Assembly: GCF_016107395.1 (NCBI RefSeq)
Contig: NZ_JAAIKO010000053.1
Span: 1-47,420 of the forward strand
Origin: Streptomyces fildesensis
Lineage (GTDB): Bacteria > Actinomycetota > Actinomycetes > Streptomycetales > Streptomycetaceae
DNA length: 47,420 bases
Direction: 5' to 3'
The translations under genes were made by a program, and so were the position numbers. Shown here in pieces: positions 23,106 to 30,996 of this stretch (its first letter is position 1; the number at the start of each line of letters is the position of its first letter). Under the pieces are notes generated by a model. The model searched no databases and was not told where the DNA came from. It worked only from the letters and a program-made list of their open reading frames with translations.

Positions 23106-23971
23106 CCGGCGACGCCGGTACGTCCGGCGATCCGGGTGACACCACCGGCCCGCCCGGCGGCCCGTCCGGCGCTGCCGGGGACGCCATGGAGCTGCTCACC
23201 CGCGGCGAGCTGACCGTGCGCGGGCGGCTGCGCGACGCCTCCAACGCCGTCCTGTACTGCGAGGTCGCCCTCGACGGCCGGACCGCCGAGTGCGTGTACA
23301 AGCCGGTCGCCGGGGAGCGCCCGCTGTGGGACTTCCCCGACGGCACCCTCGCCGAGCGCGAGGTGGCCGCGTACCTGGTCTCGGAGGCCACCGGCTGGAG
23401 CCTCGTACCACCGACGGTGCTGCGCGACGGCCCGTACGGCGAGGGCATGTGCCAGCTGTGGATCGACGAGGCCGACGAGGAGTCCGGCCAGGCGCCGGAG
23501 CTGCTGGCCCTGGTCGAGGAGGACGAGCCGGGCGAGGGCTGGAAGGCGGTCGTCCGGGCCGAGGTGGGCGGCGGCCGCACCGCGCTGCTGGTGCACGCCG
23601 ACGACCCGCGGCTGCGCCGGATCGCCCTGCTGGACGCCGTGATCAACAACGCCGACCGCAAGGGCGGCCATCTGCTGCCCGCACCGGACGGCCGGCTCTA
23701 CGGCATCGACCACGGCATCGCCTTCCACGCCGAGGACAAGCTGCGCACCCTCCTGTGGGGCTGGGCGGACGAACCGCTGCCCGAGGACGCCGTCGAGGTG
23801 CTCCGGCGCCTCACCGACGCCCTGAAGGGCGGGCTGGGCGCCCGGCTCGCGGAGCTGCTCACCGACGCCGAGGTGGCAGCGGTCGGCACCCGAGTGGCGG
23901 ATCTGCTGCGCACCGGTCGCTACCCGCGGCCGAGCGGCCAGTGGCCGGCCATTCCCTGGCCGCCCGTCTAG
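23069..23971 (+). CDS. SCO1664-family protein with PI3/PI4-kinase-like motifs
   Basis: The protein has 300 aa. After a Gly/Pro-rich N-terminus of about 40 residues, the domain runs from MELLTRGELTV. CVYKPVAGERPLWDFP (Lys78) resembles the ATP-binding lysine strand of atypical kinases of the PI3/4K or HipA-like fold. INNADRKGGHLL (Asp196) resembles the catalytic loop, and YGIDHGIAFH (Asp214) the metal-binding motif. This is recognised by pattern; the family itself is annotated only as SCO1664/TIGR03843. The start ATG 23069 has GGAAGGA just upstream; an alternative is ATG 23186 at MELL. It overlaps DUF3090 and precedes mshC. Confidence 0.88.
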   Translation: MPAPERVPAGGLTGDAGTSGDPGDTTGPPGGPSGAAGDAMELLTRGELTVRGRLRDASNAVLYCEVALDGRTAECVYKPVAGERPLWDFPDGTLAEREVAAYLVSEATGWSLVPPTVLRDGPYGEGMCQLWIDEADEESGQAPELLALVEEDEPGEGWKAVVRAEVGGGRTALLVHADDPRLRRIALLDAVINNADRKGGHLLPAPDGRLYGIDHGIAFHAEDKLRTLLWGWADEPLPEDAVEVLRRLTDALKGGLGARLAELLTDAEVAAVGTRVADLLRTGRYPRPSGQWPAIPWPPV

Positions 23972-24142
23972 GAGTCTCCAGCCGCAGGTCTGCCCTGCCG
24001 GCACAGCCGTCGGGCCGAGGACCCGGAGCCGACCCTCCCGGGCGGCGGCGCGCGGAAAAGTCAAGACGGCCAATCCGGCCCATCCGCACTCGTGCCTGCC
24101 GCCGGTTCGTTTCCGGAACCCACGTCCGGTTACGCTCATCTC

Positions 24143-25372
24143 ATGTATGCCTGGCCCGCTTCCGACGTCCCTGCCCTTCCCGGCAGTGGCCGCGACCTCC
24201 GCCTCCACGACACCGCGACCGGTGGCCCGGTAACCCTGGACCCCGGTCCGGTCGCCCGCATCTATGTCTGCGGGATCACTCCCTATGACGCCACCCACAT
24301 GGGGCACGCGGCCACCTACAACGCGTTCGACCTCGTGCAGCGCGTGTGGCTCGATACGAAGCGTCAGGTGCAGTACGTCCAAAACGTCACGGACGTCGAC
24401 GATCCGCTCCTGGAGCGGGCCATCGCCAACGGAGACGACTGGACCGCGCTCGCCGAGCGTGAGACCGCCCTGTTCCGGGAGGACATGACCGCGCTGCGGA
24501 TGCTCCCCCCGGCCCACTACATCGGCGCCGTCGAGGCCATACCCGGGATCGTCCCGCTGGTCGAACGGCTGCTGGAACTGGGTGCCGCCTACGAACTGGG
24601 TGGCGACACCTACTTCTCCGTCGACTCCGACCCGCACTTCGGCCAGGTCTCCCGGCTGGACGCGACCGCGATGCGGATCCTGTCCGCGGAGCGCGGCGGC
24701 GACCCGGACCGTCCCGGCAAGAAGAACCCGCTGGACCCGATGCTCTGGATGGCCGCCCGTGAGGGCGAGCCGAGCTGGGACGGCGCCTCCCTCGGCCGCG
24801 GCCGGCCCGGCTGGCACATCGAGTGTGTGGCCATCGCGCTGGACCACCTCGGGATGGGCTTCGACGTCCAGGGCGGCGGCTCCGACCTCGCCTTCCCGCA
24901 CCACGAGATGGGCGCCTCGCACGCCCAGGTGCTCACCGGCGAGTTCCCGATGGCCAAGGCGTACGTGCACGCCGGCATGGTCGCCCTCAACGGCGAGAAG
25001 ATGTCGAAGTCCAAGGGCAACCTGGTCTTCGTCTCCCAGCTGCGCCGTGACGGGGTCGACCCCGCCGCGATCCGGCTCTCGCTCCTCGCCCACCACTACC
25101 GCGCCGACTGGGAGTGGACGGACGGCGTGCTCGCCGACGCCGTCGAACGCCTCGCCCGCTGGCGCGCGGCGGTGTCCCGTCCCGACGGGCCGCCGGCCGA
25201 GGCGCTCGTCGAGGAGATCCGCGAGGCGCTCGCGAACGACCTGGACGCACCGGCCGCGCTCGCCGCGGTGGACCGCTGGGCCGCCTCGCAGGCCCTGTCC
25301 GGCGGCACGGACGAGGGAGCGCCCGGTGTGGTCTCCCGCGCGGTCGACGCACTCCTGGGCGTCGCCCTCTAA
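24143..25372 (+). CDS. mshC: L-cysteine:1D-myo-inositol 2-amino-2-deoxy-alpha-D-glucopyranoside ligase
   Basis: The protein (409 aa) is MshC, which uses ATP to join cysteine to GlcN-inositol, the third enzymatic step of mycothiol synthesis. It is a cysteinyl-tRNA synthetase relative lacking the anticodon-binding domain. Visible features are the zinc Cys43 in YVCGITPYD, the HIGH-type HMGH (52-55), GWHIECVA with the second Cys ligand, FPHHEMG, and KMSKS (286-290). The start is ATG 24143 (MYAWPASDVPALPG), which matches the conserved N-terminus of Streptomyces MshC. It closes the co-directional group that begins at 21591. Confidence 0.97.
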   Translation: MYAWPASDVPALPGSGRDLRLHDTATGGPVTLDPGPVARIYVCGITPYDATHMGHAATYNAFDLVQRVWLDTKRQVQYVQNVTDVDDPLLERAIANGDDWTALAERETALFREDMTALRMLPPAHYIGAVEAIPGIVPLVERLLELGAAYELGGDTYFSVDSDPHFGQVSRLDATAMRILSAERGGDPDRPGKKNPLDPMLWMAAREGEPSWDGASLGRGRPGWHIECVAIALDHLGMGFDVQGGGSDLAFPHHEMGASHAQVLTGEFPMAKAYVHAGMVALNGEKMSKSKGNLVFVSQLRRDGVDPAAIRLSLLAHHYRADWEWTDGVLADAVERLARWRAAVSRPDGPPAEALVEEIREALANDLDAPAALAAVDRWAASQALSGGTDEGAPGVVSRAVDALLGVAL

Positions 25373-25406
25373 CGACAGCCCGTACGACAGCTCGTAGCGC
25401 AACCGA

Positions 25407-25436
25407 ACGGCCCCGGCGGATCGCCGCCGGGGCCGT
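25407..25436 (+). terminator. terminator after mshC
   Basis: ACGGCCCCGGCGG (25407-25419) pairs perfectly with CCGCCGGGGCCGT (25424-25436), loop ATCG, followed by TTCGTT. Confidence 0.9.
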
Positions 25437-25523
25437 TTCGTTGCGCCCGGCGGACAGCGGAACGGGGCCCGCCGCGCCGGAAGCGGTGACCCGGCACCCG
25501 ACGGCCCTCTGGTCAGGAGCACG

Positions 25524-25583
25524 GCATCTGCGCTATACACGCTCGCAGTTGCTCATTTCTTGCTTCCAACTGCGCGCAGATGC
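25524..25583 (+). promoter_or_regulatory. nested inverted repeats in the GH31 promoter/leader
   Basis: GCATCTGCGC (25524-25533) matches GCGCAGATGC (25574-25583) in reverse, and CGCAGTTG (25544-25551) matches CAACTGCG (25567-25574). The right arms abut and contain the palindrome CTGCGCGCAG (25570-25579). The block holds the TATAC-containing -10-like stretch and ends 16 bp before the GH31 start, so it could be an operator set or a leader hairpin that hides the ribosome site. Confidence 0.5.
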
Positions 25584-25599
25584 AGCCGGAGAGGTGTTC

Positions 25600-28500
25600 A
25601 TGCACAGGAATGCTCAAGAACATCGCAGAATGTCTGCGATGCCGCTGATGGTGATGCTGGGCCTGCTCGTGGCCCTCCTCGTCCCGGTACCGGGTACGGC
25701 GCACGCCGCCGCGCCCGCCGATACCACCGTCGGGAATCTGACCGGATTCTCCGCCGCCGGGCCCGTCTACCACCTGACGGCCGGCCAGGCCGAGGTCCGG
25801 GTCACCTTCGTGTCCGGGCAGACGTTCCGTGTGGAGCTCGCGCCCGACGGGAAGTTCAGCGACCCCACCGGCACCGACATCGTGCTGCCGCAGGGCGCCG
25901 CGCCGGCCACCCGGTGGCGGGACGCGGGTGACCGGTACGAGCTGAGTACCTCCCAGGTCACCCTGCGCGCGTACAAGTCCCCGCTGCGCTTCGCCCTCTA
26001 CCGCGCCGACGGCACCAAGGTCTGGGCCGAGTCCAAGGGCCTGACGTGGAACGGCACCAGGACCACCCAGACCCTGGAGCGCGGCGCCACCGAGCAGTTC
26101 TACGGCGCCGGGATGCAGAACGGCCGCGGTAACACCTCGCACCGCGGCCAGACCGTCGAGGTCGGCGTCGACGACAACTGGAACGACGGCGGGCACCCCA
26201 ACTCCGTCCCGTTCTACCTGTCCACGGCCGGCTACGGCGCCTTCCGCAACACCTATGCGCCCGGCACGTACGCCTTCACCGATCCGGTGGCGACGACCGA
26301 GCAGGAGAACCGCTTCGACGCGTACTACTTCGCCGGCCCGTCGGCCAAGGACGTCATCGGCCAGTACACCCAGCTGACCGGCCGCCCCTTCCTGCCGCCC
26401 GTGTACGGGCTCGAGGTCGGCGACTCCGACTGCTATCTGCACAACGCCAACCGGGGCGAGCGGCACACCCTGGACTCCCTCAAGGTCGCCGACGACTACG
26501 TCAAGAACGACATGCCGAACGGCTGGATGCTCGTCAACGACGGCTACGGCTGCGGCTACGAGAACCTCCCGCAGACCTCCGCCGGTCTCCAGGACCGCAA
26601 GATGAAGACCGGCCTGTGGACCGAGGACGGCATCGGCAAACTCGCCGACCAGGTCAAGGCCGGCCAGCGGATCGCCAAGCTCGACGTGGCCTGGGTCGGC
26701 GGCGGCTACAAGTTCGCCCTCGACGGCTGCAAGGACGCCTACCAGGGCATCGAGGACAACAGCGACGCCCGCGGCTTCACCTGGGCTCCCGAGAGCTGGT
26801 CGGGCGCGCAGCGCTGCGGCGTGCAGTGGTCGGGCGACCAGTCCGGCAGCTGGGAGTACATCCGCTGGCAGATCCCGACGTACGCGGGCGCCACGATGTC
26901 CGGGCTCGCCTACACCTCGGGTGACATCGACGGCATCTTCGGCGGCAGCCCCAAGACCTACACCCGCGACCTGGAGTGGAAGTCCTTCCTGCCGGCCGTG
27001 ATGACGATGGACGGCTGGGCCGCGAACGACAAGCAGCCCTACCGGTACGGGGAGCCGTACACCTCCATCAACCGCCAGTACCTCAAGCTCAAGGAGTCGC
27101 TGCTGCCGTACACGTACTCCTACGCGGCCGAGGCGAACCGCACCGGGGTCGGCCAGGTGCGGCCGCTCGCGCTGGAGTACCCGGACGACCCGAAGGCGGC
27201 GTCCGACGCGGCGAAGTACGAGTTCCTGTCCGGCGAGGACTTCCTCGTGACGCCGGTCTACCAGGACACCGCGGTGCGCGACGGCATCTATCTGCCGAAG
27301 GGCACCTGGAGCGACTACTGGACCGGCCGCGTCTACCAGGGCCCGACCACGGTCAACGGCTACAGCGCGCCGCTGGGCACGCTGCCGCTGTTCGTCAAGG
27401 CCGGTGCCGCCGTGCCGATGTGGCCCGGCATCAGGTCCTACCAGGACCGCACCCCGGCCTCGCCGGTCGCCTGGGACGTCTACCCGCAGGGCACGTCGTC
27501 CTTCACGCTGTACGAGGACGACGGCGTCACCCGGCAGAGCCGGGCCGGGAAGTACGCGCGGCAGAAGGTCACCGTCAAGGCCCCGTCGTCCGGCGCGGGC
27601 GACGTGACCGTCGACGTCGGAGCCAGCAACGGAACCTTCCAGGGCAAGCAGACCGCCCGCCCGTACCAGTTCACCGTGCACACCGGTGACGCGCCTGCCG
27701 GTCTGCTGCTGGACGGGTCCGCGCTGCCGAAGTACACCTCCAAGGCCGCCTTCGACGCGGCCTCGCGCGGCTGGTGGTTCGACACGGCCGACCGGGGCGG
27801 CGTGGTGCAGGTCAAGACCCCGTCGCTGAGCACCGCGAAGGCGTTCTCCCTCCGGCTGCTGGGCGCGAGCGCGCTCGGCGGCAAGGCGCCGGGCAGCGCC
27901 GCCGTGGTGTCGTCGCCGCCGGCGCAGGAGGTCGGCGCGGGTGTGCCGGCCACCGTGCCGGTGGACGTGACGGCGGGCAGCAGGGACGCCACCGGAGTCC
28001 AGGTGACGCTGAAGGCGCCGGCCGGCTGGTCGGTGACCGCCCCTGCGCCGGTGGGCCGCATTCCCGCCGGGACGACCCGGAGGGTCCAGGTCACCGTCAC
28101 CCCGCCGCAGAACGCGGCACCGGGGGAGGCGGTGCTGACGGCCTCCGCCGCCTACCGGACGGGCGGGCAGGCCCGGGTGACGGCGCAGCCGTTCGCGGTC
28201 TCCGCGATGCCGCCGCCACCGGTGGCCGACACCTGGGCGAGCGACATGGTGTGGCTGAGCGAGGGGAACGGCTACGGGCCGCCCGAACGCGATCGCAGCA
28301 ACGGGGAGTCGGGCGCCGAGGACGGTCATCCGATCACCCTGGCGGGCACGGTCTACCCCAAGGGGATCGGCGCCCACGCCGACTCCGACATCGAGCTCTA
28401 CACCGGCGGCCGCTGCACCCGCTTCACCGCGGACGCCGGGATCGACGACGAGATCAACGGCTATGGGGAGGTGGCCTTCTCGGTCGAGGCCGACGGCAAG

Positions 28501-28662
28501 GTGCTGTGGACCTCGCCCAAGGTGACGGGCGCCTCCGCGACCGTGCCGGTGGACGTCCCGCTCGGCGGGGCGCGCCACGTCCGTCTGAAGATCACCGACA
28601 CCAACGGTTCCAAGAGCGGTGACCACGGGGACTGGGCCGCGGCGAAGTTCAGCTGCGCCTGA
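25600..28662 (+). CDS. secreted GH31 glycoside hydrolase with NEW3 and NPCBM domains
   Basis: The protein has 1020 aa. A signal peptide (charged start, hydrophobic core MVMLGLLVALLVPV, cleavage near TAHA-A) directs export. A beta-sandwich precedes the GH31 barrel. The nucleophile is Asp362 in KLDVAW and the probable acid/base is Asp442 in SGDIDG. After the distal beta domains come a NEW3-like domain (about 770-865) and a C-terminal NPCBM carbohydrate-binding module (about 880-1020, with KGIGAHADSDIE). GH31 enzymes are retaining alpha-glycosidases. The KLDVAWVG form together with NPCBM recalls the alpha-N-acetylgalactosaminidase-type subgroup, but alpha-glucosidase or alpha-galactosidase activity is possible. 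ATG 25600 follows GGAGAGG. Confidence 0.9.
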   Translation: MHRNAQEHRRMSAMPLMVMLGLLVALLVPVPGTAHAAAPADTTVGNLTGFSAAGPVYHLTAGQAEVRVTFVSGQTFRVELAPDGKFSDPTGTDIVLPQGAAPATRWRDAGDRYELSTSQVTLRAYKSPLRFALYRADGTKVWAESKGLTWNGTRTTQTLERGATEQFYGAGMQNGRGNTSHRGQTVEVGVDDNWNDGGHPNSVPFYLSTAGYGAFRNTYAPGTYAFTDPVATTEQENRFDAYYFAGPSAKDVIGQYTQLTGRPFLPPVYGLEVGDSDCYLHNANRGERHTLDSLKVADDYVKNDMPNGWMLVNDGYGCGYENLPQTSAGLQDRKMKTGLWTEDGIGKLADQVKAGQRIAKLDVAWVGGGYKFALDGCKDAYQGIEDNSDARGFTWAPESWSGAQRCGVQWSGDQSGSWEYIRWQIPTYAGATMSGLAYTSGDIDGIFGGSPKTYTRDLEWKSFLPAVMTMDGWAANDKQPYRYGEPYTSINRQYLKLKESLLPYTYSYAAEANRTGVGQVRPLALEYPDDPKAASDAAKYEFLSGEDFLVTPVYQDTAVRDGIYLPKGTWSDYWTGRVYQGPTTVNGYSAPLGTLPLFVKAGAAVPMWPGIRSYQDRTPASPVAWDVYPQGTSSFTLYEDDGVTRQSRAGKYARQKVTVKAPSSGAGDVTVDVGASNGTFQGKQTARPYQFTVHTGDAPAGLLLDGSALPKYTSKAAFDAASRGWWFDTADRGGVVQVKTPSLSTAKAFSLRLLGASALGGKAPGSAAVVSSPPAQEVGAGVPATVPVDVTAGSRDATGVQVTLKAPAGWSVTAPAPVGRIPAGTTRRVQVTVTPPQNAAPGEAVLTASAAYRTGGQARVTAQPFAVSAMPPPPVADTWASDMVWLSEGNGYGPPERDRSNGESGAEDGHPITLAGTVYPKGIGAHADSDIELYTGGRCTRFTADAGIDDEINGYGEVAFSVEADGKVLWTSPKVTGASATVPVDVPLGGARHVRLKITDTNGSKSGDHGDWAAAKFSCA

Positions 28663-28681
28663 CCCGTCGGGACCCCGTGAC

Positions 28682-28734
28682 GGACGACCGCCGGCCGGAT
28701 GCGCAGCGCGCACCCGGCCGGCGGCCGGTCGTCC
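28682..28734. terminator. bidirectional terminator between GH31 and PAC2 genes
   Basis: GGACGACC plus GCCGGCCGG (28682-28698) pairs with CCGGCCGGC and GGTCGTCC (28714-28734) with a 4-nt bulge. It lies between the converging genes. Confidence 0.85.
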
Positions 28735-28745
28735 CGCGTACCGGG

Positions 28746-29693
28746 CTACTCGTCGTCGGAGTCGTCCGGTTCGGGCTCCTCCTTGGCGGCGCCCCGGGCG
28801 GGGTGCGGTCCCGATGAGGTGTCCCTGAGGTAGGGATGGGCCTCGCCGGTGTCGGGGTCGCGGCGCCGCAGATAGCGCTCGAACTCCTTGGCGATGGCCT
28901 CGCCCGACGCCTCCGGCAGTTCGACGGTGTCGCGGGCCTCCTCCAACGTCTGTACGTACTCGGCGACTTCGCTGTCCTCGGCCGCGAGCTGGTCCACCCC
29001 GACCTGCCAGGCGCGCGCGTCCTCCGGCAGTTCGCCGAGCGGGATCCGCACATCGAGCAGATCCTCCAGGCGGTTGAGGAGGGCGAGCGTCGCCTTGGGG
29101 TTCGGCGGCTGCGACACGTAGTGCGGGACGGCGGCCCACAGGCTGACCGCCGGGATGCCGGCGTGCGTGCACGCCTCCTGCAGGATGCCGACGATGCCGG
29201 TCGGGCCCTCGTAGCGGGACTCCTCCAGGTTCAGGGCGACGGCCAGGTCCGCGTCGGAGGTCACTCCGGTGACGGGGACCGGGCGGGTGTGCGGGGTGTC
29301 GCCCAGCAGCGCGCCCAGCACGACGACCATCTCCACGCCGAGTTCATGGGCGAAGCCCAGGATCTCGTTGCAGAACGAGCGCCAGCGCATGCTCGGCTCG
29401 ATGCCGCGGACCAGGACGAGGTCACGGGGCCGGGGGTTCTGGACGCGGACCACCGACAGCCGCGTGGTCGGCCAGGTGATCTTGCGTACCCCGGCGTCCA
29501 GCCAGACGGTCGGCCGGTTGACCTGGAAGTCGTAGTAGTCCTCGGCGTCCAGTGCCGCGAAGACTTCCCCCTTGAATTCCCGGTCCATGTGGCCGACCGC
29601 GGTGGAGGCTGCGTCGCCGGCGTCGTTCCAGCCCTCGAACGCGGCCACCATGACCGGGTCGATCAGCTCGGGTACTCCCTCGAGCTCGATCAC
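28746..29693 (-). CDS. PAC2-family protein
   Basis: This 315-aa cytoplasmic protein belongs to the PAC2 family (related to proteasome assembly chaperone 2). The family opening MIELEGVPELIDPVMVAAFEGW with WNDAGDAAS, the central VVVLGALLGDTPHTRPVPVTG and the late LWAAVPHYVSQPPNPKATLALL are all present. In actinobacteria PAC2 proteins are widespread; a proteasome link is possible but unproven. The C-terminus is acidic (EEPEPDDSDDE). The GTG start at 29693 is preceded by GGAGG. In S. coelicolor, as I recall, this gene lies between glpD and mshC; here accessory genes separate it from both. Confidence 0.93.
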   Translation of the reverse strand: MIELEGVPELIDPVMVAAFEGWNDAGDAASTAVGHMDREFKGEVFAALDAEDYYDFQVNRPTVWLDAGVRKITWPTTRLSVVRVQNPRPRDLVLVRGIEPSMRWRSFCNEILGFAHELGVEMVVVLGALLGDTPHTRPVPVTGVTSDADLAVALNLEESRYEGPTGIVGILQEACTHAGIPAVSLWAAVPHYVSQPPNPKATLALLNRLEDLLDVRIPLGELPEDARAWQVGVDQLAAEDSEVAEYVQTLEEARDTVELPEASGEAIAKEFERYLRRRDPDTGEAHPYLRDTSSGPHPARGAAKEEPEPDDSDDE

Positions 29694-29864
29694 CCAGCGC
29701 CTCCTTCCGGCCGGAGGGGGCGAGGCCGTCCCCTGCCGGCTGCTGTTCGTGTCAGTGCGGGACCAGCCTACGGCTTACGGAGGCCCTCTCCGCAGCCCTC
29801 GTACCAGGATGATCCCCACGGTCATCGCACGTACGCGTCCGGTCACGATCCGCTCCCGCGGCGG

Positions 29865-30887
29865 TCAGCGCCCGCCCCATCCGGACCGGTACGCGGCCCA
29901 GTCGCCGGGGGTCGCGGCGTAGTCCACGTAGAGCGCCATGCCGAAGGCCTCGCGGTCCTTTCCGTGCCTGGCCAGACCCAGTCGCGCGCCGCGCACGGCG
30001 GCCGTGACGGTCTCGGCGGAGGGATGGTGTCCGCTCGTGCTGGTGTGGTAGCCGGGCAGCCCCATGATCAGGTCGGTGCCGGCCGGGGTGACCTCCAGGG
30101 CGAGGGCGGTCTGCTGGGCGAGGTAACCCCCGAACAGGCTTTCCAGTGGCATCGCCGAGTCGTACGCCATCACCGCGACCTGGTCGACGCGGCGGGCGAC
30201 CTCGGCGAAGTACTTCTGCGACCACCACTTGGGATGGTCGAACATCGACAGCGCGATGGTGTGCAGTCCCGGCAGCGGATCGATCTGGTGGGTGGCCACC
30301 GACAGCGCGGCGCCGTGCGCCGAAGTCGTGGCGCGCAACCGGTCCAGGATGTCCAGGAAGTCCTTGTCACCGGAGTAGTTGGGCTCCAGATCGAGGTGGA
30401 CGCCGTCGAATCCGGCGGCCAGCACCTGCTGACCGCTGGCCTGGATGCGGGCGCGGGTGGCCTCGTCGGGCAGGTGCAGCCCGTCGTCCCCGTTGTGGTG
30501 CGCGATGACGTTGCCGAGCCAGGCCTGCACCCGGACGCCCGGCAGGATCCGGTGGACCTCGCCGATCAGCCAGGCCGCGCCCGGGTAGAGCGTCGGATCG
30601 AGACTGCCGTTCTGCTCCAGCGGTCCGGTGTGCACATAGAGGTCCCGGATCCCGGTGCCCTGGGCCTGGACGCGCAGGGCTTCGAGGTCGGCCGCGGTGT
30701 GCCGGCCGTCGACCCAGGCGTGCCCGAGCCAGACCGCGTCATGCCCCCGGGTGCGGCCCGCCGCGCCGGGATCCCCGGCGTATTCGAGCCGCAGCGCGAT
30801 GGCCACGGCCACCACGGGGACCAGGAGCACCACAGCGGTCACCAGCGCCCCACGACGCAGCCATTTCAGGAGTCTCTCGCGAGACAT
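29865..30887 (-). CDS. membrane-anchored GH18-like glycosidase
   Basis: The protein has 340 aa: a basic N-terminus, one transmembrane segment (about 14-34) and an extracytoplasmic TIM-barrel domain. DGVHLDLEP (161-169) is the GH18 D-x-x-D-x-D-x-E type motif with Glu168 as the likely acid. VQAWLGNVIAH, VDQVAVMAYDSAMP and LIMGLPGYHTST are other barrel strands typical of distant chitinase-like proteins. The substrate could be chitin, peptidoglycan or another amino-sugar polymer. The ATG at 30887 is used; a TTG six codons earlier is possible. It is divergent from the L-fuconate dehydratase gene and shares a 109-bp promoter region with it. Confidence 0.82.
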   Translation of the reverse strand: MSRERLLKWLRRGALVTAVVLLVPVVAVAIALRLEYAGDPGAAGRTRGHDAVWLGHAWVDGRHTAADLEALRVQAQGTGIRDLYVHTGPLEQNGSLDPTLYPGAAWLIGEVHRILPGVRVQAWLGNVIAHHNGDDGLHLPDEATRARIQASGQQVLAAGFDGVHLDLEPNYSGDKDFLDILDRLRATTSAHGAALSVATHQIDPLPGLHTIALSMFDHPKWWSQKYFAEVARRVDQVAVMAYDSAMPLESLFGGYLAQQTALALEVTPAGTDLIMGLPGYHTSTSGHHPSAETVTAAVRGARLGLARHGKDREAFGMALYVDYAATPGDWAAYRSGWGGR

Positions 30888-30942
30888 CCGATCTGTCTTC
30901 CACAAAGTTGGCTCTACCCCCTGGACTTCGCGAGGTTTTCGG

Positions 30943-30978
30943 CGCTATACATCGGTTGTTCGAAAAAAGATCCGATGT
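30943..30978 (+). promoter_or_regulatory. candidate promoter and FadR-type operator of the fuconate operon
   Basis: GCGCTATACA (30943-30952) holds a TATACA -10-like hexamer and also occurs upstream of the GH31 gene. ACATCGG (30949-30955) and CCGATGT (30972-30978) are inverted halves 16 nt apart. ATACATCGG recurs on the other strand upstream of the FadR-type gene (38764-38772). Confidence 0.5.
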
Positions 30979-30996
30979 CTCACGACGGGGGTGTAC

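Noticed and set aside
25513..29172. A 1219-codon open frame opposite the GH31 and PAC2 genes
   Set aside because: It is an antisense shadow caused by high third-position GC; its predicted sequence is low-complexity Arg/Ala/Gly/Val and matches no family, while both real genes have clear motifs.
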